From an uncultured Flavobacteriaceae bacterium (GTDB taxonomy: Bacteria > Bacteroidota > Bacteroidia > Flavobacteriales > Flavobacteriaceae): a stretch of 63,176 bases of DNA. Made by a program: the position numbers and the translations under genes. The stretch is from the NCBI GenBank assembly GCA_937923515.1, contig CALDUF010000004.1, forward strand, positions 1 to 63,176. The letters run 5' to 3'. The notes beneath the pieces are model-generated. The model had not been told where the DNA came from and ran no database searches. It saw only the letters and a program-made list of their open reading frames with translations. Below, piece by piece: positions 61,408-63,176 of the stretch (position 1 is its first letter; each line of letters starts with the position of its first letter).

Positions 61408-63176
61408 ATGAAAAAAATTACTTTACTATTATTATTAATAACTTCACTATCCTCAGCTCAGGTTTTAATTGGTAGTGGAGACGATGGTGATGGTTTTAAT
61501 AGCCCACCTATATCTCCCTATTATGGGTATTCTTTCTCTCAATCTATTTATTTAGCTTCAGAGATAGGTACTAGTGGGGATATTACCTCAATTGAATATG
61601 CCTTGAATACAGGATCAGATTTTTCAACTGCAGATGATAATGTTGACGTATGGATAGGTCATACAGCTAAAACAGCTTTTGATACTACAGCAGATTGGGT
61701 TGATGTTTCCTCTTTAACTCATGTGCTTATAGACGGAACAGTTACTGTAGCCAATGATATATTAACAATTACATTTAGTTCACCTTTTACCTATAATGGA
61801 ACAGATAATTTAGTTGTAGCGATAGATGCGAATGAGTCAGGTTATGGTAGTTCATCGGATTATGTATTATCAACAAATGGTCCAACAGCAGGTTTAACTT
61901 TAGATCAAAAATCTGATACTACAAACTCTGATCCAACTGAACCAGCAACCGGGACACTTAGGCAAAACAGAGGTAATATTACTTTTAATGGAATTACACA
62001 ATCATGTCCGACACCAACTAACCTTGAAGTTACATTTAACTCTACTACAGAAGTTCAAGTATCCTGGACAGCCGGAGCTTCAGAAACTGAATGGACTTAT
62101 GAATACGGACCTACAGGTTTTACCCAAGGAGATGGAATTATTACAATTACAGGACCAAATAATACAATCACTCTTGGTGGATTATCAGGTTCTTATGATA
62201 TTTATGTTCAAGCAAATTGTGCTGGAACTAGTGGCGATAGTGCTTGGATCTCTATTTCTTGGACAATGCCACCAGTTAATGATACGATGTCTGGAGCAAT
62301 CCCTATTACTCCAAATCCACAAGGAACAGGATGTAATGCAGCACAATTTACACTAAATTTTTCTACCGATGGAACTACTGATAGTGGAATGGATGGTACT
62401 TGTAATACAACAGACACTGGTTTAGATCAGTTTTTTACTTGGACAGCTACAACAGAAGGATTGCTATGGAACGATAGTTCTCCTGGAAACCCAGGAATTA
62501 TAATTAGAGATACAGCTGGTAATGAAATTGCCTGTGCAGAAACTTTTGCAACAGATAATACCACTCTATCAGGATGGGATATTGGAGATGATTTGATTAT
62601 TCAAATTTATGATTTTGGAACATCTGTTTCTGATGTAGCATTTTGTCTAGAAGAATATACACCTCCAGCACCTATTGTCCCTAATTATAACGAAACATTT
62701 GATTCATTCTCGTTCCTTCCGGATACTTGGACGGAAGCCTCTGGTGCTTATGGAACTCCTACAGGTTCATCAGGAAGTTTTGCTGGTGATGATTTTATAA
62801 ATGACGCCTCTCACGTAAATGGTCAATCAGCAAGAATTAATATTTATGGATCATCTATCGATGAATATTTAATTTCTCCAGTATTTAATCTTTCAGGAGG
62901 TACTTATTACCTAAATTATGATATAGCATTAACTGAGTGGAATGATACAACTTCAGCCACATTAGGTTCAGATGATTATTTAGCTTTACTGGTTACTGAA
63001 GACGGAGGTTCTTCATGGCAAGAGCTCTCTAGATGGGATGCAAGTACAGAAATAAGTAATGAAGGGCAATCAGCTACAGAATTTACTTTGAGTGGTTATG
63101 GTGCTGAAGTTCAATTTGCTTTTTATGCAAATTCCGGATCTAGTGATTCAGGTATAGACAATGATTTATTCATTGA
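61408..63176 (+). CDS. Large secreted modular protein (partial)
   Basis: 589 complete codons, open to the right edge. A Sec signal peptide (about 1-18, LSSAQ) is followed by a beta-sandwich region with repeated acidic residues (SGDDGDGFNSPP), an FN3-like domain (CPTPTNLEVTFNSTTEVQVSW, in parts), a domain beginning near GAIPITPNPQGTGCNAAQF that resembles bacterial pre-peptidase C-like modules, and a MAM/choice-of-anchor-J-like domain (NYNETFDSFSFLPDTWTEA, in parts). No enzymatic motif is visible yet. Probably secreted by the type IX system; the sorting domain would lie beyond the window. Confidence 0.85.
   Translation, partial: MKKITLLLLLITSLSSAQVLIGSGDDGDGFNSPPISPYYGYSFSQSIYLASEIGTSGDITSIEYALNTGSDFSTADDNVDVWIGHTAKTAFDTTADWVDVSSLTHVLIDGTVTVANDILTITFSSPFTYNGTDNLVVAIDANESGYGSSSDYVLSTNGPTAGLTLDQKSDTTNSDPTEPATGTLRQNRGNITFNGITQSCPTPTNLEVTFNSTTEVQVSWTAGASETEWTYEYGPTGFTQGDGIITITGPNNTITLGGLSGSYDIYVQANCAGTSGDSAWISISWTMPPVNDTMSGAIPITPNPQGTGCNAAQFTLNFSTDGTTDSGMDGTCNTTDTGLDQFFTWTATTEGLLWNDSSPGNPGIIIRDTAGNEIACAETFATDNTTLSGWDIGDDLIIQIYDFGTSVSDVAFCLEEYTPPAPIVPNYNETFDSFSFLPDTWTEASGAYGTPTGSSGSFAGDDFINDASHVNGQSARINIYGSSIDEYLISPVFNLSGGTYYLNYDIALTEWNDTTSATLGSDDYLALLVTEDGGSSWQELSRWDASTEISNEGQSATEFTLSGYGAEVQFAFYANSGSSDSGIDNDLFI

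Overview
The window is about 63 kb of low-GC chromosome from a member of the Bacteroidota, most likely a marine-type Flavobacteriaceae. Four things point there. Promoters follow the Bacteroidota pattern (TTTG or TTG, about 19 bp, then TAnnTTTG) and Shine-Dalgarno sites are absent. Several genes belong to families typical of that group (DUF4290, DUF4835, DUF2853, DUF6913-like, long-form GAPDH, LVIVD lipoproteins, large modular secreted proteins). The clusters bamD-rpoZ-coaBC-DUF4835 and dnaA-LMW phosphatase-RsmI-like fit flavobacterial gene order. The tRNA gene does not encode CCA. The genus cannot be fixed from sequence alone.

Layout. 1-4184 (-): a very large secreted M14 zinc carboxypeptidase, truncated at the left edge, ending in an 81-bp (27-residue) Cys-containing repeat array. 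4.6-13 kb: tRNA-Met, a START-like protein, a class IV aminotransferase, YqgE, HU, an ATPase-recQ-fmt operon, DUF493, DUF4290 and murA. 13.3-16.9 kb is the most accessory-looking part: a stand-alone kinase-like protein, a propeller lipoprotein, and a complete cobalamin riboswitch in front of a small LOV-like PAS protein that lacks the photoactive cysteine. 16.9-20.3 kb: early menaquinone genes (hotdog thioesterase, menF, menD). 20.8-24 kb: a structured repeat element, an S1-domain protein, a SpoIIAA-like protein and mnmE. 24-27.5 kb: a metal-homeostasis island with a Fur/Zur-type regulator and a divergent MerC-like protein around two matching palindromic operators, then a TonB-dependent receptor. 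27.5-36.4 kb: glutaminyl cyclase, SRP RNA, an SDR, a second copy of the repeat element, transaldolase-type aldolase, GAPDH, LVIVD lipoproteins and a DegP-type protease. 36.5-43.2 kb: dapF, mltG, a lysozyme-like protein, an RsmI-like methylase, LMW phosphatase and dnaA. 43.3-55.1 kb: thioesterase, the ribD operon, prmC, ligA, a 5'-nucleotidase split into two genes, dapA and a Kir-type channel. 55.2-61.2 kb: bamD, rpoZ, coaBC, DUF4835, recN, fabI. 61.4 kb to the end: a second large secreted modular protein, truncated at the right edge.

Most of the window is housekeeping: cell wall (murA, dapA, dapF, mltG), cofactors (menaquinone, riboflavin, CoA), DNA replication and repair (dnaA, ligA, recN, recQ), translation (fmt, mnmE, prmC, SRP RNA) and envelope biogenesis (bamD, DegP, lipoproteins). 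No insertion sequence, prophage, CRISPR array or rRNA operon was seen. I did not find a clearly new multi-gene system. The best candidates for something undescribed are the B12-controlled cysteine-less LOV protein, the repeated structured element at 20.8 and 30.3 kb, and the stand-alone kinase-like protein. Promoter and terminator placements are inferred from motifs only.
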